DNA of 64,000 nucleotides from Haloplasmatales bacterium 4B (GTDB taxonomy: Bacteria > Bacillota_I > Bacilli_A > Haloplasmatales > Haloplasmataceae), in assembly GCA_003586005.1 (NCBI GenBank), contig NSKI01000001.1:107074-171073 (forward strand), in the 5' to 3' direction. The notes below the pieces were generated by a model. It saw only the letters and a list, made by a program, of their open reading frames with translations. It made no database searches and was not told the DNA's origin. Numbering within the stretch: position 1 is the first letter of the stretch; every line of letters begins with the position of its first letter. Positions 1 through 7,704 of this stretch are shown one piece after another. A program made the translations under genes and the position numbers.

Positions 1-1
1 C

Positions 2-172
2 GGATATAGCGGATTTAGTTTTAAAGTAATTATTTATAATGAAAAAGGAAAAGTCATTGAAGAACTTCTTATTAATTCTAGTTCTTCTATAAGATATAAA
101 GGTTTTTTTTATAAAGTAACCGATAATATTGTAGATTATGATTATATCGAAAACTTATTTGAAAATTCATAA
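2..172 (+). CDS. C-terminal fragment of an unknown protein (cut by window edge)
   Basis: The reading frame starting at base 2 is open to a TAA at 170-172 and gives the last 56 residues of a protein whose start lies outside the window. The peptide is Ser, Lys and Tyr rich with alternating hydrophobic residues, as in a beta-strand domain, and ends ENLFENS. I recognise no family motif. No clear terminator follows; the next 140 bases run into transposon debris. Confidence 0.5.
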   Translation, partial: GYSGFSFKVIIYNEKGKVIEELLINSSSSIRYKGFFYKVTDNIVDYDYIENLFENS

Positions 173-315
173 TTTAATCTATGGGAACCTTTAATAGATT
201 AATTTAAGTTTTTAAAATTTTAAATATAAAAAAGCTAAAATTCACGGAAAAAGTAACAAAAAATATCCAGGTATAAGCGAGAAAACATAAATCTTACAAG
301 ACTCTCTATGAATAA

Positions 316-439
316 TTATACTAATAATTTTGTATTGAGATTAACTGAAAGAAGGTACCTAATGCATAAACAGAAAAAATATAAGACAACAGTACTGAGG
401 GACTCAGAAAAAAGAAAAATTAAAATGATTGTAATGTTT
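316..439. repeat. Left copy of a 124-bp direct repeat flanking the IS1634-like element
   Basis: Bases 316-439 recur at 2341-2464, with the insertion sequence exactly between the copies. The offset is 2025 bases and I saw no mismatch by eye. The copy begins TTATACTAATAATTTTG and ends GTAATGTTT immediately before the IS end CCCGAG. It fits a target-site duplication of unusual length, as known for the IS1634 family. The duplicated sequence is itself part of an older transposase gene. Confidence 0.9.
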
Positions 440-548
440 CCCGAGTTTTGCAGTTGAAAATTCAATAACATGTTAATTAAGCAGATATAATTCTGCTTTT
501 TTTTACATTTTCTTCCATATTTATGCTGTGTACTGTTGTTAATTATGG

Positions 549-554
549 TATAAT
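549..554 (+). promoter_or_regulatory. Extended -10 promoter of the transposase
   Basis: TATAAT at 549-554 is preceded by TG at 546-547 (TGGTATAAT), an extended -10 element. It lies 17 bases upstream of the transposase start codon, with GAGAGGGTGA between as ribosome binding site. No good -35 box is visible. Confidence 0.6.
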
Positions 555-571
555 AGAGAGGGTGATTTTCT

Positions 572-2263
572 ATGTATATCAGAACTACTAAGAGTAAATC
601 TAATAATCAAACTTATGTGTATCTAGTTGAAGGTTACAGAGATAAAAACGGGAAAGTTAAGCAAAGAATTATAAAAAACCTTGGGGTTTTAGAAGAGTTG
701 ATTAAAGAGGATCCAAATATTTTAGAAAAATTAAAACAAGAAGCTAAGTCAATGGAAAGCAGCATTATTTCAATAGATATTAATACTTCAGAACGCAATT
801 CAGAATCTGGAAACCCATTAAACTATGGTTACTTTTTCTTAGAGGGACTTTATAACTCATTGGGTGTTCCCGAATTAATAAAAAAGCTAACTAAGAAATA
901 CAAGTATAATTATGATTTAAATGAAATATTGAAACTTCTTGTCATATCAAGAATTTTAAACCCGGCATCAAAGAGAGAAACATATGAAAAGAGAAATAGA
1001 TATTTTAATTCATTTGATTTTAGTTTAGATAATCTATATCGAAGTTTAGATATTGTCAATGACATTAAAGAAGACATACAACTTCATGTACACAATGAAA
1101 TAAAGAAACAATATAATCGCGATTGCACATTAGTATTTTATGATGTGACAAATTATTATTTTGAAACTGAAGAAGAGGATAACTTAAGAGCCAAAGGTGT
1201 CTCAAAAGAAAATAGAAAGACCTCTATTGTTCAAATGGGATTATTTATTGATAATCATGGAATTCCGATTGCTTATAAATTATTTAGAGGAAATCAACAT
1301 GATAAAACAACACTGATTCCAGTATTAGAAGAAGTAAAAAAGAAATTCAATTTAGGTAGAATTATCGTTACAGCTGATAAAGGGTTAAATAGTGGTAAGA
1401 ATTTAGCATTTATATATGGTAATAACGATGGATATATCCTCAGCCAGCAAATCAGACGAACTAAAAAAGAATTTATCGATTATGTGCTTGATGATAGTAA
1501 TTACGTTTATAACGATAATAAAACTTTTAAGATGAAAAATTTTATTAGGGAACGGCAAGTAAAAGACAAAGATGGTAAACTAGTCACTTTAACAGAAAAG
1601 GTTTTATGTTTCTGGAGTAAAAATTATGCTGATCGAGAAGCTCACAAACGTGGTGATATAGAAGAATTACTTCAAAATTATTTAGATAATCCATCTAAAT
1701 ATACTGCATCAAATCGATATGGTTTAAAGAAATATTTAAAACAAATCGAAATTGATGATGAAACGGGTGAAGTAACAAAACCAAAATATAAATTACATTT
1801 TGAAGAAGAGAAGTATCTAAGAGATAAAGCATTAGATGGGTACTACTGTATTATTACTTCAGAACTTAATCTAACCGAGGAAGAAATTATTGAAAAATAC
1901 CGTGGCTTATGGAGAATCGAAGATTCATTTCGAGTGATGAAAAGTGATTTAGAAGGTAGACCAGTTTATGTTTGGACACAAAACCACATAGAAGCACACT
2001 TCTTAATCTGTTACGTAGCATTAATCATAACAAGAATCTTACAATATAGATTAAAGTATAAATATACAACTAAACAAATTCAGGAAGCATTAAATGGTGC
2101 GAATTGTATATCAATTAATAAGGATCTTTATATCTTAACTAAAAGAGATGAAGTATATAGTCAAATTGAGAAGTTATTTAACGTATCACTGGATTTAAAA
2201 CATGCTCGTATTGAACAAATACGAATTTATAAGAAGCAGATTTTAGTTCACAACAAAAAATAG
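572..2263 (+). CDS. IS1634-family transposase
   Basis: This 563-residue DDE transposase starts at ATG 572 behind a GAGGGTGA site. The N-terminal part (YVYLVEGYRDKNGKVKQRII) is typical of the family. The catalytic RNase H-like core spans roughly residues 180-480: an Asp in FYDVTNYYF, a second Asp in ITADKGLN, and a C-terminal block EKYRGLWRIEDSFRVMKSD carrying the Tyr-Arg-Glu-Lys signature of IS4-type enzymes. Length is normal for the family and I see no frameshift, so the element is probably active. It catalyses excision and insertion of the surrounding IS. Confidence 0.95.
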   Translation: MYIRTTKSKSNNQTYVYLVEGYRDKNGKVKQRIIKNLGVLEELIKEDPNILEKLKQEAKSMESSIISIDINTSERNSESGNPLNYGYFFLEGLYNSLGVPELIKKLTKKYKYNYDLNEILKLLVISRILNPASKRETYEKRNRYFNSFDFSLDNLYRSLDIVNDIKEDIQLHVHNEIKKQYNRDCTLVFYDVTNYYFETEEEDNLRAKGVSKENRKTSIVQMGLFIDNHGIPIAYKLFRGNQHDKTTLIPVLEEVKKKFNLGRIIVTADKGLNSGKNLAFIYGNNDGYILSQQIRRTKKEFIDYVLDDSNYVYNDNKTFKMKNFIRERQVKDKDGKLVTLTEKVLCFWSKNYADREAHKRGDIEELLQNYLDNPSKYTASNRYGLKKYLKQIEIDDETGEVTKPKYKLHFEEEKYLRDKALDGYYCIITSELNLTEEEIIEKYRGLWRIEDSFRVMKSDLEGRPVYVWTQNHIEAHFLICYVALIITRILQYRLKYKYTTKQIQEALNGANCISINKDLYILTKRDEVYSQIEKLFNVSLDLKHARIEQIRIYKKQILVHNKK

Positions 2264-2270
2264 AAAACAA

Positions 2271-2314
2271 AAAAGTCTAAATTAGTATTTTATACGGTAA
2301 TAATCTAGACTTTT
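2271..2314 (+). terminator. Terminator inside the IS, after the transposase
   Basis: AAAAGTCTAAATTA pairs with TAATCTAGACTTTT around a loop of about 16 bases. It sits just after the transposase stop and just inside the right inverted repeat. Confidence 0.65.
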
Positions 2315-2340
2315 ATGTTTTTCGAACTGCAAAACTCGGG

Positions 2341-2464
2341 TTATACTAATAATTTTGTATTGAGATTAACTGAAAGAAGGTACCTAATGCATAAACAGAA
2401 AAAATATAAGACAACAGTACTGAGGGACTCAGAAAAAAGAAAAATTAAAATGATTGTAATGTTT
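2341..2464. repeat. Right copy of the 124-bp direct repeat
   Basis: Second copy of 316-439, starting directly after the IS right end at 2340. Beyond 2464 the sequence continues as CAAGACGTAAAC, which is the native continuation of the interrupted locus. At the left copy this point is instead joined to the IS. Confidence 0.9.
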
Positions 2465-2806
2465 CAAGACGTAAACAAAGAATGTTATACCTCAAACGTA
2501 AATGTAAGAATAAGGCGAAGTACCAATGATGTTACTTAATAGTAATCTTGTTTATGAGTAGATGGAGTATTGAAAGCTATTTTAGGTTAAATAAGCAAGA
2601 ATTTGGGTTCGAGAATTTTAGAGTAACAAGTTGAATTGTCTGAGGAATACAAATTTGCAAGTAATAGCGACTCAATTCCTTTCATGGGTAATTAATTTGA
2701 AAATGAAGGGAAAAATGAAACATTAGAAATTTTACCTAAATTTACTTTTACATATTAAAGAACCAAGTTGCGCTGTAAGGGCTACAATTGATACTGGATG
2801 AAAAAA
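2341..2806 (+). pseudogene. Decayed IS4-type transposase (older element hosting the IS1634 insertion)
   Basis: The frame across the repeat reads NNFVLRLTERRYLMHKQKK and onward, like the middle of an IS4-type DDE transposase. After a stop at 2539 a second stretch (about 2548-2629) reads SRWSIESYFRLNKQ, which keeps the R-x3-E-x6-K part of the IS4 Y2R3E6K signature. A further frame continues to a TGA near 2806. Several stops and frameshifts separate these pieces, so the gene is dead. The matching upstream part lies left of the IS1634 copy, around 240-439. The 74-residue ORF at 2315-2539 is an artefact of this junction, not a gene. Confidence 0.7.
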
Positions 2807-2810
2807 ACAA

Positions 2811-2832
2811 AACCTCAATTTATGAGGTTTTT
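2811..2832 (+). terminator. Rho-independent terminator
   Basis: AACCTCA pairs with TGAGGTT around ATTTA and is followed by a T run. It closes the transposon-debris region just upstream of the nrtR promoter. Confidence 0.8.
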
Positions 2833-2835
2833 TAT

Positions 2836-2864
2836 TTGACAAGTTATTGTGATAGTAATAAAAT
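2836..2864 (+). promoter_or_regulatory. Strong sigma-A-type promoter for nrtR
   Basis: TTGACA at 2836-2841 and TAAAAT at 2859-2864 are separated by exactly 17 bases. The box pair lies 40 bases upstream of the Nudix/NrtR start codon, which also has a good AAGGAGG site. Confidence 0.8.
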
Positions 2865-2903
2865 AATAATAACAAATTAACAAATAATAAGGAGGAGAAA
2901 AAT

Positions 2904-3806
2904 ATGTTTAATACTACAACTGAAAATGAGTTTATAAAAGCTTATGATGTGTCAAAATATGAAAGACCATCGGTAACAGTTGATATCTTAATATATACTG
3001 TTTTTAATCAAGACACAAATAATTATCGTAAACTACCAAATAAAGTTTTAGAAGTTCTACTTATTAAGAGAAAAGACCACCCTTATAAAGATAAATGGGC
3101 AATACCGGGTGGCTTTGTAAATGAAGATGAAAACCTTGATGATGCAGCTAGAAGGGAGTTAAAAGAAGAAACAAATCTTGAAAATATATATTTAGAACAA
3201 CTATATACTTATGGTGATGTATTAAGAGATCCTCGTACAAGAGTAATAAGTTGCACTTACATGTCTTTAGTAGATAGAACTCATTTAAATGTGATAGCTA
3301 ATGATGATGCCAAGGACGCTAAGTGGTTTAATGTTCAATATAAATTAGTAGAGGAAAAAAAATATATCACAAATGATGGTTATTTGAAGAATAAATTATA
3401 TAAACTAGTATTAACAGAAAAGGATATTACATTAGAAGCAAAGGTTAATATTCAAATTGAGGCTAAAGGAAGAAATATTTCGATTAAAAGAGAAATAGTT
3501 GATTCAACTGATATTGCCTTTGATCACGCCTTAGCTATAGCGTATGGTATTGAAAGATTGAGAAATAAAATTGAATATACTGATATTGCCTTTAGTTTAA
3601 TGCCTGAGACTTTTACGCTTACAGAATTACAACAAGTCTATGAGGTTATTTTAGATACCGAATTATTAAAAGCAAATTTCCGAAGAAAGATTTCAGGAAT
3701 GGTAATTGAAACTAATGAATATACAAGGGATAAAGGACATAGGCCTTCTAAGCTCTACAGATATAATCCTAATTGGATTGATTCGCATATTGAAAGAAGG
3801 AACTAG
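2904..3806 (+). CDS. nrtR: Nudix-domain NAD-metabolism regulator (NrtR family)
   Basis: The protein has 300 residues with an N-terminal Nudix domain (about 24-160) and a C-terminal winged-helix domain (about 200-300) containing LTELQQVYEVIL and a helix ending in KISGMV. This is the NrtR layout: repressors of NAD biosynthesis genes that sense ADP-ribose or related metabolites. The Nudix box at residues 70-92 is intact (G-x5-E, then REL-EET), so hydrolase activity may remain; many NrtR proteins have lost it. The neighbour is pncB, a classic NrtR target, 136 bp downstream. A pure Nudix hydrolase is the alternative, but the extra domain and context favour a regulator. Confidence 0.85.
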   Translation: MFNTTTENEFIKAYDVSKYERPSVTVDILIYTVFNQDTNNYRKLPNKVLEVLLIKRKDHPYKDKWAIPGGFVNEDENLDDAARRELKEETNLENIYLEQLYTYGDVLRDPRTRVISCTYMSLVDRTHLNVIANDDAKDAKWFNVQYKLVEEKKYITNDGYLKNKLYKLVLTEKDITLEAKVNIQIEAKGRNISIKREIVDSTDIAFDHALAIAYGIERLRNKIEYTDIAFSLMPETFTLTELQQVYEVILDTELLKANFRRKISGMVIETNEYTRDKGHRPSKLYRYNPNWIDSHIERRN

Positions 3807-3835
3807 GCGAAAATAATTGTTTATTTGAATTACTG

Positions 3836-3851
3836 TAAAAGTTTACTTTTA
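3836..3851. promoter_or_regulatory. Candidate operator: inverted repeat between nrtR and pncB
   Basis: TAAAAGT-TT-ACTTTTA is a perfect 7-bp inverted repeat with a 2-base centre, placed about 92 bases before pncB in the only gap between regulator and target. It has no T tail, so it does not look like a terminator. It could be the binding site of the adjacent NrtR-like protein. No second copy was seen upstream of nrtR. Confidence 0.45.
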
Positions 3852-3942
3852 TCGAGAAGGCTTAAATGGCAAAATCATTGTATTAAATGCTTATTAATGG
3901 TTTAGAAATAATAAAAGTATGTAAATTTAAAAGGAGTAAGAT

Positions 3943-5388
3943 ATGGATTTTAAAAGAAATTTGACTTTATTAACTGATTTTTATGAAATTACAATGGCAA
4001 ATGGTTATTTTGAAAATAAAGTTAAAAATACAATAAGTTATTTTGATATGTTTTTTAGAAATATACCAGATGATGGTGGTTTTGCAATTTTAGCAGGTGT
4101 TGAACAATTTATTGAATATATAAATAATTTGCATTTTGATGATAGTGATCTTAAGTATATAGAAGATAAGAAAATATTTAGTGAGGAATTTATTGAATAT
4201 TTGCGTAACTTTAAATTCACCTGTGATATATGGGCAATGGAAGAAGGTACCCTAATATTTCCTAATGAACCAATTGTTATTGTTAGGGGACCAATTATTG
4301 AAGCTCAATTAATTGAAACCATGCTTTTAATAACCTTAAATCATCAGAGTTTAATTGCGACAAAAGCTAACAGAATTGTCCGGGCAGCAGATAATCGAGC
4401 TGTTTTAGAATTTGGTAGCCGAAGAGCTCAAGGAATGGATGCAGCAATTTATGGGGCTAGAGCAGCATATATTGGCGGATGTGTTGGTACTTCATGTACT
4501 TTAACTGATAAGCTGTTTAATGTGCCAGCAAATGGTACTATGGGTCATAGTTTTGTACAATTATTTTCTTCAGAATTAGCTGCATTTAGAGCTTATGCTA
4601 AAGTCTATCCTGATAATTGCACGCTACTCGTAGATACATACAATGTGTTAAAATCTGGTGTTCCTAATGCAATAAAAGTTTTTAACGAAGAAGTTGTTTC
4701 AAGAGGTTTCAGACCAAAAGCTATTAGAATTGATAGTGGGGATATAACTTATTTATCAAAAGAAGCAAGAAAGATGTTAAATGAAGCAGGATTTTCTGAT
4801 TGCTTGATTGTAGCATCTAACTCACTTGATGAATATTTCATCCGCGATATCTTGCATCAAGGTGCAGAAATTGATATGTTTGGTGTAGGAGAACGTATGA
4901 TAACATCTAAATCAGAACCAGTATTTGGAGGTGTATATAAACTTGTGGCGATAGAAAGGGATGATCAAATTATCCCCAAAATTAAAATAAGTGAAAATAT
5001 CGCCAAGATTACTAATCCAGGATTTAAACAAGTTTATCGTTTTTTTGATAAATCGACAAATAAAGCGCTAGCAGATGTAATAACATTAAATTATGAGTCT
5101 ATTGATGAGTATAGCGAGTATGAAATTTTTGACCCAGAAAATACTTGGCGAAGAAAAACCTTGAAAAATTATTATGTTAAAAAATTATTGTTACCAATAT
5201 TCAAAAATGGAAATTGTGTATACAAAAGCCCATCATTAACAGAAATTAGAGATAAATGTCAAAGTGAAATTAATACATTATGGGATACAGTTTTACGTTT
5301 TGAAAACCCTCATAAATATTATGTTGATTTATCACTTAAGTTATGGAACCTAAAAAATAAGATGATTTATGAAAATTCACTTAAATAA
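3943..5388 (+). CDS. pncB: Nicotinate phosphoribosyltransferase
   Basis: The 481-residue enzyme joins nicotinate with PRPP to form nicotinate mononucleotide, the committed step of the Preiss-Handler NAD salvage pathway in the cytosol. It begins LLTDFYEITMANGY, typical of the family. It carries LEFGSRRAQGMDAA and GTMGHSFVQ, the latter with the active-site histidine, and IRIDSGDITYLSKEAR. Length matches Firmicute NAPRTases. ATG 3943 follows an AAGGAG site. Position after nrtR suggests repression when NAD is plentiful. Confidence 0.95.
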   Translation: MDFKRNLTLLTDFYEITMANGYFENKVKNTISYFDMFFRNIPDDGGFAILAGVEQFIEYINNLHFDDSDLKYIEDKKIFSEEFIEYLRNFKFTCDIWAMEEGTLIFPNEPIVIVRGPIIEAQLIETMLLITLNHQSLIATKANRIVRAADNRAVLEFGSRRAQGMDAAIYGARAAYIGGCVGTSCTLTDKLFNVPANGTMGHSFVQLFSSELAAFRAYAKVYPDNCTLLVDTYNVLKSGVPNAIKVFNEEVVSRGFRPKAIRIDSGDITYLSKEARKMLNEAGFSDCLIVASNSLDEYFIRDILHQGAEIDMFGVGERMITSKSEPVFGGVYKLVAIERDDQIIPKIKISENIAKITNPGFKQVYRFFDKSTNKALADVITLNYESIDEYSEYEIFDPENTWRRKTLKNYYVKKLLLPIFKNGNCVYKSPSLTEIRDKCQSEINTLWDTVLRFENPHKYYVDLSLKLWNLKNKMIYENSLK

Positions 5389-5404
5389 TTCATATTAAAA
5401 AAGC

Positions 5405-5501
5405 TACAGCTGGGGGGACCTAAGAATTAGGTTTTTGAAAATATACAAATAAAGCACCACTTGATGTCATACCATTAAATAAGAAAGAATTTAAGGATTA
5501 A
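5405..5501 (+). pseudogene. Short duplicated fragment of pncB coding sequence
   Basis: Bases about 5444-5501 read TNKAPLDVIPLNKKEFKD then TAA. This strongly resembles TNKALADVITLN near residue 370 of the intact pncB just upstream, and the DNA also matches in blocks (ACAAATAAAGC, GATGT, CATTAAAT). A stop at 5436 breaks the frame upstream. It looks like the remnant of a second or recombined pncB 3' region. Confidence 0.55.
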
Positions 5502-5529
5502 AAAAAATAATACTGAAGGTGGATAAAAC

Positions 5530-6801
5530 ATGATAATTAAAATTCCCGATTTCTCTTTAGTTGTGTTAATAGGAGCATCAAGTAGTGGAAAATCTACATT
5601 TGCGAAAAAAAATTTTAAGGCAAGTGAAGTTATATCATCTGATTATTGTCGTTATCTATTATCTGATGATGAAAATAATCAATCAGTAAGCAAACAAGCA
5701 TTTGAACTCATGCATTCAATTGCTTTTAAAAGACTACAGTTAAAAAAACTTACAGTTATAGATGCAACGAATGTATTAGAAAATGCAAGATATGATCTGC
5801 TTGAAATAGCAAGAAAGAATCATGCTTTAACTGTAGCCATCGTTTTTAATTTACCTGAAAATGTTAACTATAAAAGAAATAAAATTAGAGAAGATAGAAA
5901 AATAGATGAAAATATTATTAAATACCAAATTAATCAAATGCAGTATTCGTTAATGAACTTAAAAAAAGAGGGTTTTAATTATGTATATATTCTAAATACA
6001 CTTGAAGATGTTAATAAAGCCAAAGTATATTTCAATGAATTATATTGTGATAAAAGTAATATAACTGGTCCATTTGATATAATCGGTGATATACATGGTT
6101 GTTATGATGAGCTTTTTATGCTTTTAGAGAAATTAAATTATCAAGTAACAATAAATGAACATAATATTAAGGTTAAACATCCTGAAGGAAGAAAAGTAAT
6201 TTTTTTAGGAGATTTGGTTGATAGGGGACCTAAGGTAGTTGAAGTTCTAAAACTAGTGATGTCGATGTGTGATTCACGAATTGCTTATTGTGTGAAAGGA
6301 AATCATGATAATAAATTGTATCGTAAATTAATAGGTAGAAATGTACAAGTAAAAAATGGGCTAGAAGATTCGCTTTATCAATTAGAAAAGGAGGATGATG
6401 ATTTTATTAATAAAGTGAAAGACTTTATAAGGCATTTAGAGAGTCATTTAATATTTGATGATTATAATTTAGTTGTTGCACATGCTGGTATGAGAGAAGA
6501 CTTAATTGGCAGGTCATCTAAAAGGGTAAGAGATTTTGCTTTATATGGTGAAACTACTGGGGAAACAGATGAGTTTGGGTTGCCAATTAGATATTTATGG
6601 GCAAAAGACTATAAAGGTAAATCATTAGTTATATATGGTCATACACCAAACTTAGAAGTATATAAAATGAATAACACGATTAATATAGACACGGGTTGTG
6701 TATTTGGAAATAAATTAACATGTTATAAATATCCTGAGGATGAGTTTGTAGAGGTAAATGCATTAAAGCAATATTCTACACCATCAAGACCAATAAAATA
6801 A
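5530..6801 (+). CDS. Pnkp-like polynucleotide kinase-phosphatase lacking the ligase domain
   Basis: The protein has 423 residues. Residues 1-165 form a P-loop kinase with GASSSGKST at 15-23. Residues about 180-420 form a calcineurin-type phosphoesterase with GDIHGCYDE (about 185), GDLVDRGP (about 226), KGNHD (about 256), VVAHAG and YGHTP. This order matches the kinase and phosphatase modules of bacterial Pnkp RNA-repair enzymes, but their C-terminal ligase module is absent and no hen1 is adjacent. It could heal RNA or DNA ends, or act on small nucleotides (PrpE-like). Its place after nrtR-pncB leaves a link to nucleotide salvage open. A GGTGG site precedes ATG 5530. Confidence 0.8.
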   Translation: MIIKIPDFSLVVLIGASSSGKSTFAKKNFKASEVISSDYCRYLLSDDENNQSVSKQAFELMHSIAFKRLQLKKLTVIDATNVLENARYDLLEIARKNHALTVAIVFNLPENVNYKRNKIREDRKIDENIIKYQINQMQYSLMNLKKEGFNYVYILNTLEDVNKAKVYFNELYCDKSNITGPFDIIGDIHGCYDELFMLLEKLNYQVTINEHNIKVKHPEGRKVIFLGDLVDRGPKVVEVLKLVMSMCDSRIAYCVKGNHDNKLYRKLIGRNVQVKNGLEDSLYQLEKEDDDFINKVKDFIRHLESHLIFDDYNLVVAHAGMREDLIGRSSKRVRDFALYGETTGETDEFGLPIRYLWAKDYKGKSLVIYGHTPNLEVYKMNNTINIDTGCVFGNKLTCYKYPEDEFVEVNALKQYSTPSRPIK

Positions 6802-6806
6802 ATAAT

Positions 6807-6835
6807 AAAACCGACTTTTTTAAAAAGTCGGTTTT
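6807..6835. terminator. Bidirectional terminator
   Basis: AAAACCGACTTTTT pairs with AAAAAGTCGGTTTT. It lies between the convergent Pnkp-like gene and the hemolysin III gene and has A and T runs on both sides, so it can serve both. Confidence 0.9.
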
Positions 6836-6846
6836 ACCAATTTATC

Positions 6847-7575
6847 TTAAAAGAATAAAATTGCCCACATTGAAAAGAAATGCAGTATGGTTCCTGCTAA
6901 GAGAAACAAGTGCCAAAGCCCGTGATGAAATTTAAACCAAGTGAAAATATAAAACAAGATTCCTATTCCGTAACATAATGTACCAACTAATAGGAAAATA
7001 AGGCCAAGAACTGGCATTAAGGGAATTAAAGGTCCAATAAAAATAATAATGAGGCATACCATAAGTAAGTAAATAATAACATGTATAATTTCTAAACAAT
7101 CAACCCAAATTGCTTTTAAAATTAGACCGATTAATGTTAAACCCCATTGTACCCCAAATAGAACCCAACCTAATGGTTTATCAGCAAGGATAATAAAATA
7201 TATTGAGGTATAGCTACCAGCAATTAAAATATACATTGATGCGCTATCTAGTCGTTCAAAAACCCGTTTAGTCACCCCTTTAGGGAAGGCATGATATATT
7301 GAACTCATAATGTAAAAGATAATAGCGGATGAGGCAAAAATGGTGACACCTGTAACTTCTTTAGCATTTTCTGCCCAAACTATTAGTAAAACTAACCCGG
7401 CGATTGATAATAAAGCCCCGATGCCATGTGTAATTGAATTAAATAATTCCTCAGCAAAAGTAAAATGTTTTTGCACTTCTAATAATTTTCGTTTTTCTTT
7501 TTCGATTTTATGATGTTTCAACTGTTCAGCAAAAAAATTTAATAAATCTGTAGTCAATTTTTGTTTTTCTTCCAT
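6847..7575 (-). CDS. Hemolysin III / PAQR-family membrane protein
   Basis: The 242-residue protein has a cytosolic N-terminal stretch of about 35 residues rich in Lys and Glu, then seven predicted membrane segments. Signature elements are FNSITHGIGALL, SSIYHAFPKG and, near the C-terminus, HHGLWHLF; the spaced Ser/His/Asp residues are the presumed metal site of the YqfA/Hly-III (PAQR) family. The biochemical role in bacteria is unsettled; membrane-fluidity homeostasis has been proposed. The start is ATG 7575 behind GAGGTG. It is single-cistron and divergent from tatD. Confidence 0.9.
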   Translation of the reverse strand: MEEKQKLTTDLLNFFAEQLKHHKIEKEKRKLLEVQKHFTFAEELFNSITHGIGALLSIAGLVLLIVWAENAKEVTGVTIFASSAIIFYIMSSIYHAFPKGVTKRVFERLDSASMYILIAGSYTSIYFIILADKPLGWVLFGVQWGLTLIGLILKAIWVDCLEIIHVIIYLLMVCLIIIFIGPLIPLMPVLGLIFLLVGTLCYGIGILFYIFTWFKFHHGLWHLFLLAGTILHFFSMWAILFF

Positions 7576-7704
7576 ATTTTCACCTCATGTTAGATTAATC
7601 ACATTATAACACTTTTTGAATTAGTTTGTAAAATAATTATTTCTTTATTAATAGACATATAACGTATGAATAGGTAAAATAATAATTAAAGGAAGTGATT
7701 AAAA

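Larger units (their letters stand above)
440..2340 (+). mobile_element. IS1634-family (IS4 superfamily) insertion sequence, intact
   Basis: The element is 1901 bp and is bounded by perfect 16-bp inverted repeats, CCCGAGTTTTGCAGTT at 440-455 and its complement at 2325-2340. It holds one intact transposase ORF (572-2263) and an internal terminator hairpin (2271-2314). It is flanked by a 124-bp direct repeat. IS1634 of Mycoplasma mycoides was described as creating long, variable direct repeats, which matches this layout. The intact ORF, clean ends and apparently identical repeats suggest a recent insertion. Confidence 0.93.

Noticed and set aside
2315..2539. 74-residue ORF as a gene
   Set aside because: It starts inside the right end of the IS and runs through the target repeat into decayed transposase sequence; it has no ribosome site.
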